64,000 nt of DNA, from positions 89,357 to 153,356 of the forward strand of contig NZ_BCZQ01000019.1 of the NCBI RefSeq assembly GCF_001598815.1, written 5' to 3'. The notes under the pieces are model-generated. The model searched no databases. It worked only from the letters and a program-made list of their open reading frames with translations, and was not told the origin of the DNA. Source of the stretch: Sphingopyxis terrae subsp. terrae NBRC 15098. GTDB taxonomy: Bacteria; Pseudomonadota; Alphaproteobacteria; Sphingomonadales; Sphingomonadaceae. The number at the start of each line of letters is the position of its first letter. Within the stretch, counting starts at the first letter, position 1. The position numbers and the translations under genes were made by a program. Shown piece after piece: positions 8,141-16,984 of this stretch.

Positions 8141-9340
8141 TCATTCGCGCGCCGCCGCCTCCGCCGCCCGCGCTTCGCGGGCCTTGCGCGCCTTGCGCCA
8201 CGACGGGCGCGTCTTTACCGCGGCCACCCCGTCCGCCGCCTGCGCCGGCACCGCGCCGGTCAGCGGCACCGCGGGCGTCAGCGGCACCGCCGGCGTCGGC
8301 CGCCCCGCCGCCTCCTCGGCCTCGATCCACGCCAGATAGGCTTCGGGGATCGTATCGCCCGCCGCGACCCAGTCGGCCTCACCGGCAAAGCGCTGCGCCG
8401 GTTCGCCATCGACCGGCGGCCCGTCGAACATCTGCATCGGCCCGTGATAGGGCGCGTCATGGTCGCGCAGCGACACCATCGCGGTGCCCGGATCGTCCAG
8501 CTGCGCCGCGATCGCATCGGCCCCGCCCGCGTCGGCGGCGGCGATCAGCGCGCGCTGCCGCTCGGCCAGCGCGAGCAGCGCCGCGTCGATCTCGGCCTGC
8601 GCCTGCGCGTCGAGCGCCACCCCGTCGAACCCCTCGATCAGCGCCGCGGCGTCATCCTGAGCCGCGACCCCATCCCCGTTCGTCCCGAGCGAAGTCGAGG
8701 GACCGTGGATCACCGTCCGCACCGTCGTCGTCGAAGCCTCGGCCAACGCGCCCGCGGCGTCCCCGACCTCTGCTCGTCCTGAGGAGCCGCGCAGCGGCGT
8801 CTCGAAGGACCCGGCCACCGCTCCCGCGACGCCCCCGACCTCCGCTCGTCCTGAGGAGCCGCGCAGCGGCGTCTCGAAGGACCCGGCCCCCGCGCTCGCC
8901 CGCGTCGAAAAATAGTTGATCACCGTCCGCTTGCCGCCCGCATCCTGCCCATAGTGCCGCAGGCAGAACATCAGCAGCGCGTCATTATGCTTGCGCCGAA
9001 ACCCCATCAGCTTGCCCGCGACAAAGACGGGCACCAGATAGCCGTCGATCGCGCGTTCGAACGCGATATCCTTCAGCCGCGCGACCCCGAAATCGAGCGC
9101 CGCCTCCCACGCCCGCCGAAAGCTCTCCGCGCCGGGCGCGCGCCGCAGTGTATAGCAATTCGCCTGCGCCATATTGACCATGGCGGCGGCACGGCTGACC
9201 GACCCGGTATCGGCGAGCGCCGCGATAAACGCCCGCTGCCGCTCGGGCGTCCACCCGTCGTGCCGGTACTTGCGCGGCACCGGCGTAAAGTCGGGAAGCG
9301 GCGGCCGCGCCTCCTTCGCGATTGGGGTGCGGTTCTGCAT
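8141..9340 (-). CDS. Sphingomonad HTH-type protein with repeat-derived middle region
   Basis: The first 130 residues contain a helix-turn-helix-like unit (FTPVPRKYRHDGWTPERQ, GSVSRAAAMVNM) of a type that is common but uncharacterised in sphingomonads. The stretch at about residues 150-215 is unlike the rest. GSFETPLRGSSGRAEVG appears twice with a 24-codon period, and GPSTSLGTNG follows. These peptides are translations of intergenic palindromic repeats that run through the gene in frame (see 8761-8888 and 8677-8702). The C-terminal third is acidic and Ala-rich (AQAQAEIDAALLALAERQRA) and ends in a basic tail. The function is unknown. The start at 9340 follows an AGGAGGA ribosome site. Confidence 0.78.
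   Translation of the reverse strand: MQNRTPIAKEARPPLPDFTPVPRKYRHDGWTPERQRAFIAALADTGSVSRAAAMVNMAQANCYTLRRAPGAESFRRAWEAALDFGVARLKDIAFERAIDGYLVPVFVAGKLMGFRRKHNDALLMFCLRHYGQDAGGKRTVINYFSTRASAGAGSFETPLRGSSGRAEVGGVAGAVAGSFETPLRGSSGRAEVGDAAGALAEASTTTVRTVIHGPSTSLGTNGDGVAAQDDAAALIEGFDGVALDAQAQAEIDAALLALAERQRALIAAADAGGADAIAAQLDDPGTAMVSLRDHDAPYHGPMQMFDGPPVDGEPAQRFAGEADWVAAGDTIPEAYLAWIEAEEAAGRPTPAVPLTPAVPLTGAVPAQAADGVAAVKTRPSWRKARKAREARAAEAAARE
8677..8702. repeat. Palindromic-repeat arm inside the HTH gene
   Basis: The 26 bases begin CGTTCGTCCCGAGCGAAGTC and match, with small changes, the arm of the intergenic inverted repeat at 12361-12440. Here the element is read in frame as part of a coding region. 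Confidence 0.6.
8761..8888. repeat. Two direct copies of a palindromic repeat inside the HTH gene
   Basis: Copies at 8761-8816 and 8833-8888 (56 bases each, 72-base period, one mismatch at 8771/8843) contain GAGGAGCCGCGCAGCGGCGT, a short GC-rich palindrome. The period is a multiple of three, so the reading frame is kept. Confidence 0.85.
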
Positions 9341-9458
9341 GATGCGTCCTCCTGTTAGCCAAACCGGACAGGATATGACGCGGCGGAGAAATGTAGGAAA
9401 GAGGTTTGTTTATGATTTGTTCTATGTATTATTTGGACCGAATTCCTCGTTCACGCCC

Positions 9459-9468
9459 TATGGTTTGC
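9459..9468. repeat. Left 10-bp direct repeat flanking the R-M cassette
   Basis: CTATGGTTTG occurs here and again at 11746-11755, on either side of the methyltransferase and endonuclease genes. It may be a target-site or recombination trace, or chance. Confidence 0.35.
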
Positions 9469-9584
9469 AGGCCGCAGGAATAGAACAAAAAGAAAACAAA
9501 ATGGACCAAACGGACCTTGATCCGGTGACATTGATGCCTTAGGCTCCTTGTTGTAAGGGCATGGCCAGTGGCCAAGGAACGATA

Positions 9585-10796
9585 ATGCGTAGATTTATCT
9601 CGATATTTTCTGGAGCGGGCGGGCTCGATCTCGGATTGGAACAGGCAGGCTGGGAATGTCTGTTTGCGACAGACCACGATACGGCGGCAATTGCCACGCT
9701 GGAACATAATCGAGGCTATGCGCTTGGGCAGGGACGCAAGGCGCTGGCGGACACCATCATCAGGCAAGCCGACGTCTGCAATCTGCGTGGCGAGAAGATA
9801 TTATCTGAGTTAGGAATTCAGAAAGGCGATGTTCCTTTGCTCGCAGGTGGTCCGCCCTGTCAGTCGTGGAGCAGTGGAGGCCTGCAAAAAGGCTTCTCAG
9901 ATCCGCGCGGGCGGTTGGTAGATGAATATTTGAGGTTGGCCAAAGAGATTGATGCGCGCTGGTTGCTATTTGAAAATGTTCGCGGACTGCTAACTGCTCG
10001 GGGACAGGATGGGACACCCGGCAGCGCGCTTGCTTATGTTCGTGCGAGTCTTCACGATCGCGGATGGCTGTCTAAGGTCGCTCTACTCAACGCCGCCGAC
10101 TACGGAATCCCGCAGCGCCGTGTGCGTCTTATTTTGATCGGGTATCGCTCTGGCGATGAGCCCAGCTTCCCCAGTCCGACGCATTCCAATGCGCCGAGTG
10201 GCAACGAACGCCCTTGGCTCACGCTGGGCGAATGCCTCGCGCGTTTGTCGCCACTTTCCGAAGATGAAATCATCCGACCCACTGGAAAGATGGCCCTTGA
10301 GCTTGCAAACTTGCCAGCGGGTACCGGCGCAAAAAGCCAAGGCAAAAAGGAAGCTACTCGCCCCGGTGGTCATTGGGGATATAAGCAGGGCGCCTTCATC
10401 GCCGACACGCTAAAGCCTGCTCGTACCGTCACAGCCAGCTCTCAACAGGATTGGATACGGGACCCAGCGTTAGGCTTACGGAGGCTAACTCCAAGGGAGT
10501 GCGCCGCAATCCAAACTTTTCCGAGTGAGTGGGCGATGGTCGGCAATCGGCAGGCGCAATACCGTTTAATTGGGAATGCCGTACCTCCAGAGTTGGGACG
10601 GGCATTAGGTTTGGCTTTGGCAGAGGCCTTTAGCCGGCAACCTGAACGCGTCTCCTTCGCTTGCAATGCTGCTTTGGCTCCGCTTCCTCCTGAGCTTCAG
10701 TCGGCGATCGCTTACACGATTAGAGAGGATAACCGGAATGGCCCCTCCCGGCGAGCCACAGGGAAGCGCAACGCCGATGTTGCGGCAGCCTATTAA
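9585..10796 (+). CDS. DNA (cytosine-5) methyltransferase of a type II R-M system
   Basis: The 403-residue enzyme transfers a methyl group from S-adenosylmethionine to C5 of cytosine in a specific DNA site. All key motifs are present: FSGAGGLDLG (motif I, at the N-terminus), GGPPCQSWS with the catalytic Cys (IV), ENVRG (VI), QRRVRLILIG (VIII), RRLTPRECAAIQTFP (IX) and GNAVPP (X). The ATG at 9585 has AAGGA eight to nine bases upstream and begins close to motif I, so it is preferred over the ATG at 9561. The stop codon TAA is followed directly by the GTG of the endonuclease gene. Base composition is clearly lower in G+C than the flanks, which indicates horizontal gain. Confidence 0.95.
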   Translation: MRRFISIFSGAGGLDLGLEQAGWECLFATDHDTAAIATLEHNRGYALGQGRKALADTIIRQADVCNLRGEKILSELGIQKGDVPLLAGGPPCQSWSSGGLQKGFSDPRGRLVDEYLRLAKEIDARWLLFENVRGLLTARGQDGTPGSALAYVRASLHDRGWLSKVALLNAADYGIPQRRVRLILIGYRSGDEPSFPSPTHSNAPSGNERPWLTLGECLARLSPLSEDEIIRPTGKMALELANLPAGTGAKSQGKKEATRPGGHWGYKQGAFIADTLKPARTVTASSQQDWIRDPALGLRRLTPRECAAIQTFPSEWAMVGNRQAQYRLIGNAVPPELGRALGLALAEAFSRQPERVSFACNAALAPLPPELQSAIAYTIREDNRNGPSRRATGKRNADVAAAY

Positions 10797-11708
10797 GTGG
10801 TCAACGCTAAACTGCGGGACTATCACCGCGAGCAAGCAGCCCGCGCAAAACAGATCTACGTTGAAGGTCTCACTTCAGCGCAGGCTGGGCAAGATTGGCG
10901 AAATGCCCATGTCGCTGCTCGTCGGCAGGTGATTGCAGCTCTAAGGGCGACTGACTGTTTCCGGGATATTCCAACGGGGTTGATCGAAAGTGGCCGTCAC
11001 TTAACGGTCCTCCGGCACCTCATGGCTCCACCCATCAGCCAAGATCAGTTTGCTTTGTTGTGTACGGACTATCCGAAGCGCGCGGAAGTTACAGGCAAAG
11101 GCATCAGTGCGACGGCGGCAGCAGCGGTAACCGCCGCGTTCCTCGCAGGACGGGATCGAGCGTTAACTCATTGGCTAGACGGTAGCTACGAGCCGCGGCC
11201 TACCCAAATTAGAAACCTGCTGCGGGGAGTAACACCCCTGTTGAGCGTACAGAACACGGCCACGGTGCGGCGTGGCCGAATGTCCATGGAACAAGAAGCA
11301 GCCATCGTTACACTCTTAAGCGCTCGCGGGTGGGGACAACAGTCCAGTGGACTCATCTCGCAGTTGACAGACGTGAAGCCGCTTCATTTCCTGCACAAGG
11401 CCAAGTTTGCAACCAAAACGCGTCCTCAAGAAGTCGATATCGCGTGCGGCCTTACAGGCACCGTGGTGTTAGCTATGGAATGCAAGGTTACCAACGACGA
11501 AACGAACTCGGTAAAACGCATCAACGACGTCCTCAAGAAGGCGGCTGCTTGGCAGGATCATTGGGGCTCCTTCGTTCGAACCGCCGCTCTCTTGCAGGGC
11601 GTGATTGCATTCAAGGACGTTGAACGCCTCTTGGAGGGTCAAGTTGAGGTGTTCTGGTCGCACGACCTGATTGCCTTCGAAGCTTGGCTTACCAAAGAGG
11701 GCTGTTAG
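10797..11708 (+). CDS. Type II restriction endonuclease, XamI-like PD-(D/E)XK family
   Basis: The 303-residue product begins at a GTG immediately after the methyltransferase stop. The C-terminal half holds a PD-(D/E)XK nuclease core: Asp214 in EVDIACG, then MECK with Glu228 and Lys230. The following stretch TNDETNSVKRINDVLKKA and the ending VFWSHDLIAFEAWL resemble my memory of XamI-family endonucleases. That assignment, and hence a GTCGAC-like site, is from recall and needs a profile search. Partnership with the upstream methyltransferase is clear from adjacency and shared low GC. No separate controller gene is visible. Confidence 0.75.
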   Translation: MVNAKLRDYHREQAARAKQIYVEGLTSAQAGQDWRNAHVAARRQVIAALRATDCFRDIPTGLIESGRHLTVLRHLMAPPISQDQFALLCTDYPKRAEVTGKGISATAAAAVTAAFLAGRDRALTHWLDGSYEPRPTQIRNLLRGVTPLLSVQNTATVRRGRMSMEQEAAIVTLLSARGWGQQSSGLISQLTDVKPLHFLHKAKFATKTRPQEVDIACGLTGTVVLAMECKVTNDETNSVKRINDVLKKAAAWQDHWGSFVRTAALLQGVIAFKDVERLLEGQVEVFWSHDLIAFEAWLTKEGC

Positions 11709-11745
11709 GCCAAGCGGCCAGATCGCCCCCATGGCAAAGCCACTT

Positions 11746-11755
11746 CTATGGTTTG
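11746..11755. repeat. Right 10-bp direct repeat flanking the R-M cassette
   Basis: This is the second copy of CTATGGTTTG, 38 bases after the endonuclease stop. It lies close to where base composition returns to that of the host. Confidence 0.35.
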
Positions 11756-11767
11756 ATGGCTAAATTC

Positions 11768-12325
11768 TTACCCAACCTCCCGCCACTCTCCCAACCCCAA
11801 ATCCCCAATCTCCCACCCCCCGATCCGCCATCGCACGAGCCGCAGCGTCGGAAACCCGACCGCCGCCGTCATCCGTCGCACCTGGCGGTTGCGGCCTTCG
11901 GTGATCGTCAGTTCGATCCATGAATCGGGCACGCTCTTGCGGTACCGTACGGGCGGGTCGCGGTCCCAGAGCATCGGCGGGTCGATGCGGCGGACGGTCG
12001 CGGGGCGCGTCGGGCCGTCGTTCAGCGTGACGCCGCGGGCGAGTGCCGCCAGCGCGGCGTCATCGGGCACGCCCTCGACCTGCGCGAGATAGGTTTTGGG
12101 CATCTTGTGCTTCGGCGACGAAATCCGCGCCTGCAACGCGCCGTCGTCGGTCAGGATCAACAGGCCCTCGCTGTCGCGATCGAGCCGCCCGGCGGGATAG
12201 ACGCCGGGGACGTCGATATAGTCGGACAAGGTCGCGCGCGGGCCGTCCGCAGGCGCGGTCATTCCCTTGTCGGTGAACTGCGACAGCACGCCCCAGGGTT
12301 TGTTGAACAGGATCAGGCGGGTCAC
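11768..12325 (-). CDS. rluE: 23S rRNA pseudouridine synthase RluE
   Basis: The 185-residue enzyme isomerises a uridine in 23S rRNA (U2457 in E. coli). It follows E. coli RluE closely from [16 protein letters not shown] through the catalytic [28 protein letters not shown] and [22 protein letters not shown]. The GTG start at 12325 has AGGA seven bases upstream and places the family N-terminus correctly. A longer in-frame ATG at 12388 would read into the palindromic repeat and is rejected. Confidence 0.93.
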   Translation of the reverse strand: MTRLILFNKPWGVLSQFTDKGMTAPADGPRATLSDYIDVPGVYPAGRLDRDSEGLLILTDDGALQARISSPKHKMPKTYLAQVEGVPDDAALAALARGVTLNDGPTRPATVRRIDPPMLWDRDPPVRYRKSVPDSWIELTITEGRNRQVRRMTAAVGFPTLRLVRWRIGGWEIGDLGLGEWREVG

Positions 12326-12360
12326 GGGGTGTCCTCGGCTACCGGGAAACTCACCTGTAA

Positions 12361-12440
12361 CCGTTCGTGTCGAGCGAAGTCGAGACACCCATCGTTCGCG
12401 CGTGCCTTCGGGGTGTCTCGACTTCGCTCGACACGAACGG
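12361..12440. repeat. Perfect 30-bp inverted repeat (palindromic intergenic element)
   Basis: Arms 12361-12390 and 12411-12440 are perfect inverted copies with a 20-base spacer, between rluE and typA. The arm contains GTCGAGCGAAGTCGAG, itself palindromic. A related sequence is inside the HTH gene at 8677. Confidence 0.9.
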
Positions 12441-12470
12441 GAAAATGAGGCGCGAACGGGAAAGAGCGAA

Positions 12471-12510
12471 CGCCAAAAACAAAACCGGCGGCCTTTGTCG
12501 GGCCGCCGGT
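12471..12510 (-). terminator. Rho-independent terminator of typA
   Basis: On the minus strand, a perfect 10-bp stem (12484-12493 paired with 12501-12510, ACCGGCGGCC arms, 7-base loop) is followed by the T-rich run TTTTGTTTTTGG. It begins 8 bases after the typA stop. Confidence 0.85.
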
Positions 12511-12517
12511 CTGTCTC

Positions 12518-14350
12518 TTAAGCCGCTTCTTTTTTCCGCGACGCCTTCTTCCGCTCGTGCGGGTCGAGGATCGCCTTGCGGATGCGGATGTTCGCGGGGG
12601 TCACTTCGACCATTTCGTCATCGTCGATATAGGCGATCGCCTGTTCCAGCGTCATGCGGCGCGGTGGGGTCAGGCGGATCGCGTCGTCCTTGCCCGTCGA
12701 ACGGAAGTTCGTGAGCTGCTTCGACTTCATCGGGTTGACCTCAAGGTCGTCGGGCTTCGCATTCTCGCCGATGATCATCCCTTCATAGAGCGCCTCGCCG
12801 GGCGAGACGAACAGGATGCCCCGCTCTTCGAGGGGGCCGAGCGCATAGGCGACGGCTTCGCCCGCGCCATTCGAGATGAGGACGCCATTCTTGCGGCCCT
12901 CGATCGCGCCCTTGTACGGGCCATATTTCTCGAACAGGCGGTTCATGATCCCGGTGCCGCGCGTGTCGGACAGGAATTCGCCGTGATAGCCGATCAGGCC
13001 GCGCGACGGGCCGCTGAAGCTGATGCGCGTCTTGCCACCGCCCGACGGGCGCATGTCGGTCAGCTCGGCCTTGCGGATCTGCATCTTCTCGACAACCGTG
13101 CCGCTATGCTCGTCGTCGACGTCGATGACGACGGTTTCATAGGGTTCGGTGCGCTGGCCGTTCTCGTCGGTCTGGTACAGCACCTTCGGGCGGCTGATCC
13201 CGAGTTCGAAGCCTTCGCGGCGCATCGTTTCGATGAGCACGCCGAGCTGAAGCTCGCCGCGGCCCGCGACTTCGAAGCTGTCCTTGTCGGCGCTTTCGGT
13301 GATGCGGATCGCGACATTGGTTTCGGCTTCGCGGTACAGGCGGTCGCGGATCATGCGGCTCGTCACCTTGCTGCCTTCGCGGCCCGCCATCGGGCTGTCG
13401 TTGACGGCGAAGCGCATCGACAGCGTCGGCGGGTCGATCGGCTGTGCGGCGATCGGCTCGCTGACGCTCGTGTCGGCGATCGTGTTCGCGACGGTCGCGT
13501 TGGTCAGGCCCGCGATCGCGACGATGTCGCCCGCGCGCGCTTCCTCGACCGGCACGCGGTCGAGCCCGCGGAACGCCAGCAGCTTCGACGCGCGGCCGGT
13601 TTCGATGACCTTGCCGTCCATGTCGAGCGCGTGGATCGGCTGGTTGACCTTGACCGTGCCCGACTGGACGCGGCCAGTCAGGATGCGGCCGATGAAATTA
13701 TCGCGGTCGAGCAGCGTCGCGAGGAAGGTGAAGGGCGCCTCTTCGTCCAAGCCGGGCGTCGGAACATGCGACACGATCGTCTTGAACAGCGGCTCCAGCG
13801 TGCCTTCGCGCGCGTCGGGGCTTTCGGAGGCATAGCCGCCGCGGCCCGAGGCATAAAGGATCGGGAAATCAAGCTGTTCGTCATTGGCGTCGAGCGTCAG
13901 GAACAGTTCGAACACCTCGTCGAGCACTTCGGCGGCGCGCGCGTCGCTGCGGTCGATCTTGTTGACGACGACGATCGGCTTGAGGCCGAGCGCCAGCGCC
14001 TTGCCGGTCACGAACTTGGTCTGCGGCATCGGGCCTTCGGCCGCATCGACGAGCAGGATGACGCCGTCGACCATCGACAGGATCCGCTCGACCTCGCCGC
14101 CGAAGTCGGCGTGGCCCGGCGTGTCGACGATGTTGATGCGCGTCGCATCGGCGCCTTCGCCCCACTCGACCGAGGTGCACTTGGCGAGAATCGTGATCCC
14201 GCGTTCCTTTTCCAAGTCATTGGAATCCATAGCTCTTTCCTCGACACGCTGGTTGTCGCGGAAAGTGCCCGACTGGCGGAAAAGCTGGTCGACGAGGGTC
14301 GTCTTGCCATGGTCGACGTGTGCGATAATCGCAATATTGCGCAAAGACAT
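12518..14350 (-). CDS. typA: Ribosome-associated GTPase TypA/BipA
   Basis: The 610-residue translational GTPase binds 70S ribosomes and helps ribosome assembly and stress adaptation. The start at 14350 gives the family N-terminus MSLRNIAIIAHVDHGKTT (P-loop). Then follow the switch I RGITILAK, DTPGHADFGGEVERIL, NKIDRSDAR and the EF-G-like domains. The C-terminal part includes PSRGLIGY and DTRGTGIMNRLF. The length is normal. A strong terminator follows. Confidence 0.97.
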   Translation of the reverse strand: MSLRNIAIIAHVDHGKTTLVDQLFRQSGTFRDNQRVEERAMDSNDLEKERGITILAKCTSVEWGEGADATRINIVDTPGHADFGGEVERILSMVDGVILLVDAAEGPMPQTKFVTGKALALGLKPIVVVNKIDRSDARAAEVLDEVFELFLTLDANDEQLDFPILYASGRGGYASESPDAREGTLEPLFKTIVSHVPTPGLDEEAPFTFLATLLDRDNFIGRILTGRVQSGTVKVNQPIHALDMDGKVIETGRASKLLAFRGLDRVPVEEARAGDIVAIAGLTNATVANTIADTSVSEPIAAQPIDPPTLSMRFAVNDSPMAGREGSKVTSRMIRDRLYREAETNVAIRITESADKDSFEVAGRGELQLGVLIETMRREGFELGISRPKVLYQTDENGQRTEPYETVVIDVDDEHSGTVVEKMQIRKAELTDMRPSGGGKTRISFSGPSRGLIGYHGEFLSDTRGTGIMNRLFEKYGPYKGAIEGRKNGVLISNGAGEAVAYALGPLEERGILFVSPGEALYEGMIIGENAKPDDLEVNPMKSKQLTNFRSTGKDDAIRLTPPRRMTLEQAIAYIDDDEMVEVTPANIRIRKAILDPHERKKASRKKEAA

Positions 14351-14512
14351 GCGGTAGGAACCTTGATGGAAGGGGGCAGCGCCCGGAGCGCCGCTAAACG
14401 CCGCGCCCCTAACAGAAGCGGTGCTGCGGCGCAACAAGAGAGGCGCGGGCGTCCGATTTGACACTGTATTGTTCGGGCGATACACCTTGGGCGTTCAGCT
14501 CAAGGAATATCG

Positions 14513-16231
14513 ATGCGTCTCTCCCTCGCCCGCCGCCTTATCATCGCCGCCATTTCCGCCAGCCTCGCCGCAGCAGCACCGTCGGGCGCGGCCGAGCCCG
14601 ATGCGGGCCTCGCGCTCACCTATCAGCCGGTCGTCGCAGCCGACGGCCGTTTCCGCGCGATCGACGTGACGCTGCGCTTTCGCGGCGCCGCGAGCGGCGT
14701 CACCATCATCGACCTGCCGAACGAATGGGGCGGCTTCGACAAGCTGTATACCTATCTGGGCGACATGCGCGCCGAAGGCGCGATGCTGGCCCCGTCGGCC
14801 GACCCCGCCAAGATCGCGTTGCGCCACGCGCCCGGCGCCCCGATCGTCCTGCGCTACCGGGTGCGTGGCGCCGACCGGCCCGAGCAATTGCAGGACGGCG
14901 AAGTCGTCAACGACTATCGCCCGCTCATCCAGCCGACATGGTTCCACCTGATCGGCGACGCCGTGGTGGCGCGGCCAGAGCATCTGGATGGCGATACCCC
15001 GGCAAGCTTTTCGGTCCGCGGGATGCCGGCCGGGACGCGCTTTGCGTCCGACCTCGAACATCCGGGGCTGACGCTCGACGGCCTGACCGAAAGCATCGCC
15101 GTCGGCGGCGATTTCCGCCTGATCGATGCGGGCCATGGCGCACGGCTCGCGGTGCGCGGTAGCTTTGCGACGCGCGACGACGCCGGCTGGACGCAAAGCT
15201 TCCGCCGCGTCGCGGCAGCCATGTCCGATTATTGGGGCAGCGACGCCGGGCGCTATCTCGTCACCATCATCCCCTTCGCGCCGCCGGGACCCGGCGCAAC
15301 CTCGATCGGCGGCACCGGACGCGGCGATGCCTTCGCCTTTTTTGCGACGACCAACGCGCCGCCTGAAATGCTCGACCGGCTGATGGCGCATGAAATGGCG
15401 CATAGCTGGGTCAATGTGCGGATCGGCGGCTTTTCCGAAACAGTCCCCGAAGCCGAGCAATTCTGGCTGTCGGAAGGTTTTACCGATTTCACCTCATGGC
15501 GGGCGCTGGTCCGCGCCGCGGTGTGGACGCCCGAACAATATTTTGCGCAGTTCAACGACGCGCTGCGCGAATATGATGCCTCGCCCCTGCGTGCGGCTCC
15601 CAACAAGGAGGCCGCGGGGCTATTCTGGACCGACGAAAAGGCACAGCGGCTCGCCTATCTGCGCGGGATGCTCTTCGCGCACTGGGCCGACGACCGGCTG
15701 CGGCGCGCACCGGGCGGGTCGTCGATGCGCGACCTGCTGCTGGCAATGCAGGCGGCTGCTCCGGCAGCCCGCAGCGATGCCGTCACCCTGTTCGGAGCCG
15801 AGGCGCAGCGCCGCGACGCGGCGATCGGCGAAGGCATCGCCCGCTTCATCGATCGCGGCGAACCGATTGTACTGCCCGCCGACATGCTCGCCGCCTGCGG
15901 CACGCTGCGCCGATTCGAACGACCGGTGTTCGATCGCGGCTTCGATGTCGACGCGACGCTCGCGCACGACCACATTATCGCCGGCGTCGCCCAGGACGGC
16001 CCGGCATGGCAGGCCGGGATGCGCGACGGCATGACGCTGATCGGTCGCAGCGGCGGCGAGATCGGCAACAGCCAGAGCGAGATCGCCTATGATGTCGACG
16101 ATGGCGGCACGAAGCGCACGCTGCGCTATATGCCGCAGGGGCGAGCCCGCGAAACGGTGCGCGAATTCGCGCTCGGTGACCTTTCGCCGCCCGCCGCGCG
16201 GCAGGCCTGCATCGGTGTGCTCAGCCGCTGA
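14513..16231 (+). CDS. M61-like exported metallopeptidase with C-terminal PDZ-like region
   Basis: The 572-residue protein has a signal peptide ending near residue 27. A beta-rich N-terminal domain precedes a gluzincin core: HEMAHSW with zinc ligands His293 and His297, and the third ligand Glu321 in SEGFTDF. The motif context matches the glycyl-aminopeptidase (M61) family. A C-terminal stretch (AQDGPAWQAGMRDGMTLIGRSGG) resembles a PDZ domain, as in typical M61 proteins. It is expected in the periplasm. It stands alone and its end overlaps the convergent nucleosidase gene by 11 bases. Confidence 0.87.
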   Translation: MRLSLARRLIIAAISASLAAAAPSGAAEPDAGLALTYQPVVAADGRFRAIDVTLRFRGAASGVTIIDLPNEWGGFDKLYTYLGDMRAEGAMLAPSADPAKIALRHAPGAPIVLRYRVRGADRPEQLQDGEVVNDYRPLIQPTWFHLIGDAVVARPEHLDGDTPASFSVRGMPAGTRFASDLEHPGLTLDGLTESIAVGGDFRLIDAGHGARLAVRGSFATRDDAGWTQSFRRVAAAMSDYWGSDAGRYLVTIIPFAPPGPGATSIGGTGRGDAFAFFATTNAPPEMLDRLMAHEMAHSWVNVRIGGFSETVPEAEQFWLSEGFTDFTSWRALVRAAVWTPEQYFAQFNDALREYDASPLRAAPNKEAAGLFWTDEKAQRLAYLRGMLFAHWADDRLRRAPGGSSMRDLLLAMQAAAPAARSDAVTLFGAEAQRRDAAIGEGIARFIDRGEPIVLPADMLAACGTLRRFERPVFDRGFDVDATLAHDHIIAGVAQDGPAWQAGMRDGMTLIGRSGGEIGNSQSEIAYDVDDGGTKRTLRYMPQGRARETVREFALGDLSPPAARQACIGVLSR

Positions 16232-16880
16232 CCCGCGCGACCAGACGCTCGATCGCCGCCCCCGCGATGCGCGCCGCGCGGACGAGATTGGTATGGAAGT
16301 CGCCCGCGCTGTCGCCGTTGGCGTCGTCGGTCACCGCCTTGACTGCGGCCCAGGGCTTGCCGAGCCGCATCGCCGCCTGCGCCACCGCGCCGACCTCCAT
16401 ATCGACCAGCGTCGCGCCCAGATCGCGCACCAGTCCGGCCGCGGCGTCGGGGCAGGCGACGAAGCTGTCGCCGCTCGCGATGCGCGCATGCGGCAAGTTC
16501 AGGCCGGGGTCGGGCATCGCGGCGAAATGCGCCTCGCCCGCTTCGCCGATCGGCCATTCGCCGGCTCGATAGCGGCGGAACAGACCGGGCTGGACCGCGC
16601 CATAATCGTGCTGCACCGCCTCGGCGATCCAGTAGGCACCCGGTCCGGGGCCGAGCGAGCCGCAGGTGCCGCTCATCACCAGCAGATCGGCCGCGCCGCC
16701 AAGCATCCCGGCGCATAGCGCCGCGTTGACCTTGCCAAGACCGCAGATCGCAATCGTCACGCCATGCCCATGCACCGACAGGGACCGGGGAGCGAACGCT
16801 CCCGCTTCGACCGTGCCTTGGCCGGGAAAGACGGCATCGGCCTCTTCGGGCAGCGCGGCGAGGATCAGGATGCGGGCCAT
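16221..16880 (-). CDS. mtnN: 5'-methylthioadenosine/S-adenosylhomocysteine nucleosidase-like protein
   Basis: The 219-residue enzyme of the PNP/UDP phosphorylase superfamily should release adenine from methylthioadenosine or S-adenosylhomocysteine. Marks are ILAALPEEADAVF at the N-terminus, CGLGKVNAALCAG, SGDSFV and VDMEVGAVAQAA with the base-recognising Glu, then VKAVTDDANG. The start at 16880 fits the family N-terminus. A related hopanoid-type phosphorylase cannot be fully excluded. Confidence 0.8.
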   Translation of the reverse strand: MARILILAALPEEADAVFPGQGTVEAGAFAPRSLSVHGHGVTIAICGLGKVNAALCAGMLGGAADLLVMSGTCGSLGPGPGAYWIAEAVQHDYGAVQPGLFRRYRAGEWPIGEAGEAHFAAMPDPGLNLPHARIASGDSFVACPDAAAGLVRDLGATLVDMEVGAVAQAAMRLGKPWAAVKAVTDDANGDSAGDFHTNLVRAARIAGAAIERLVARVSG

Positions 16881-16984
16881 GCGCGCTCCATAATCCTCTT
16901 TCGCACCATGTCGAGCGAAGTCGCCGCCGCGACCGGCGCGCGCGGACTTGCCAAGGCGCCGCCTTCCGGCCATCGCTCCGCTCC

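Noticed and set aside
8761..8888. Possible CRISPR array (two repeats)
   Set aside because: Only two copies, the repeat is a known style of palindrome within a coding frame, the 16-base gap is too short for a spacer, and there are no cas genes.
9375..9584. A controller or Vsr gene ahead of the methyltransferase
   Set aside because: No open frame with helix-turn-helix or Vsr motifs is present in this stretch on either strand.
12326..12388. Longer N-terminus for rluE
   Set aside because: It would translate part of the palindromic repeat; the GTG at 12325 has a good ribosome site and gives the family N-terminus.
12557..14461. Long plus-strand open frame opposite typA
   Set aside because: Antisense shadow of a conserved GTPase gene; no recognisable domain.
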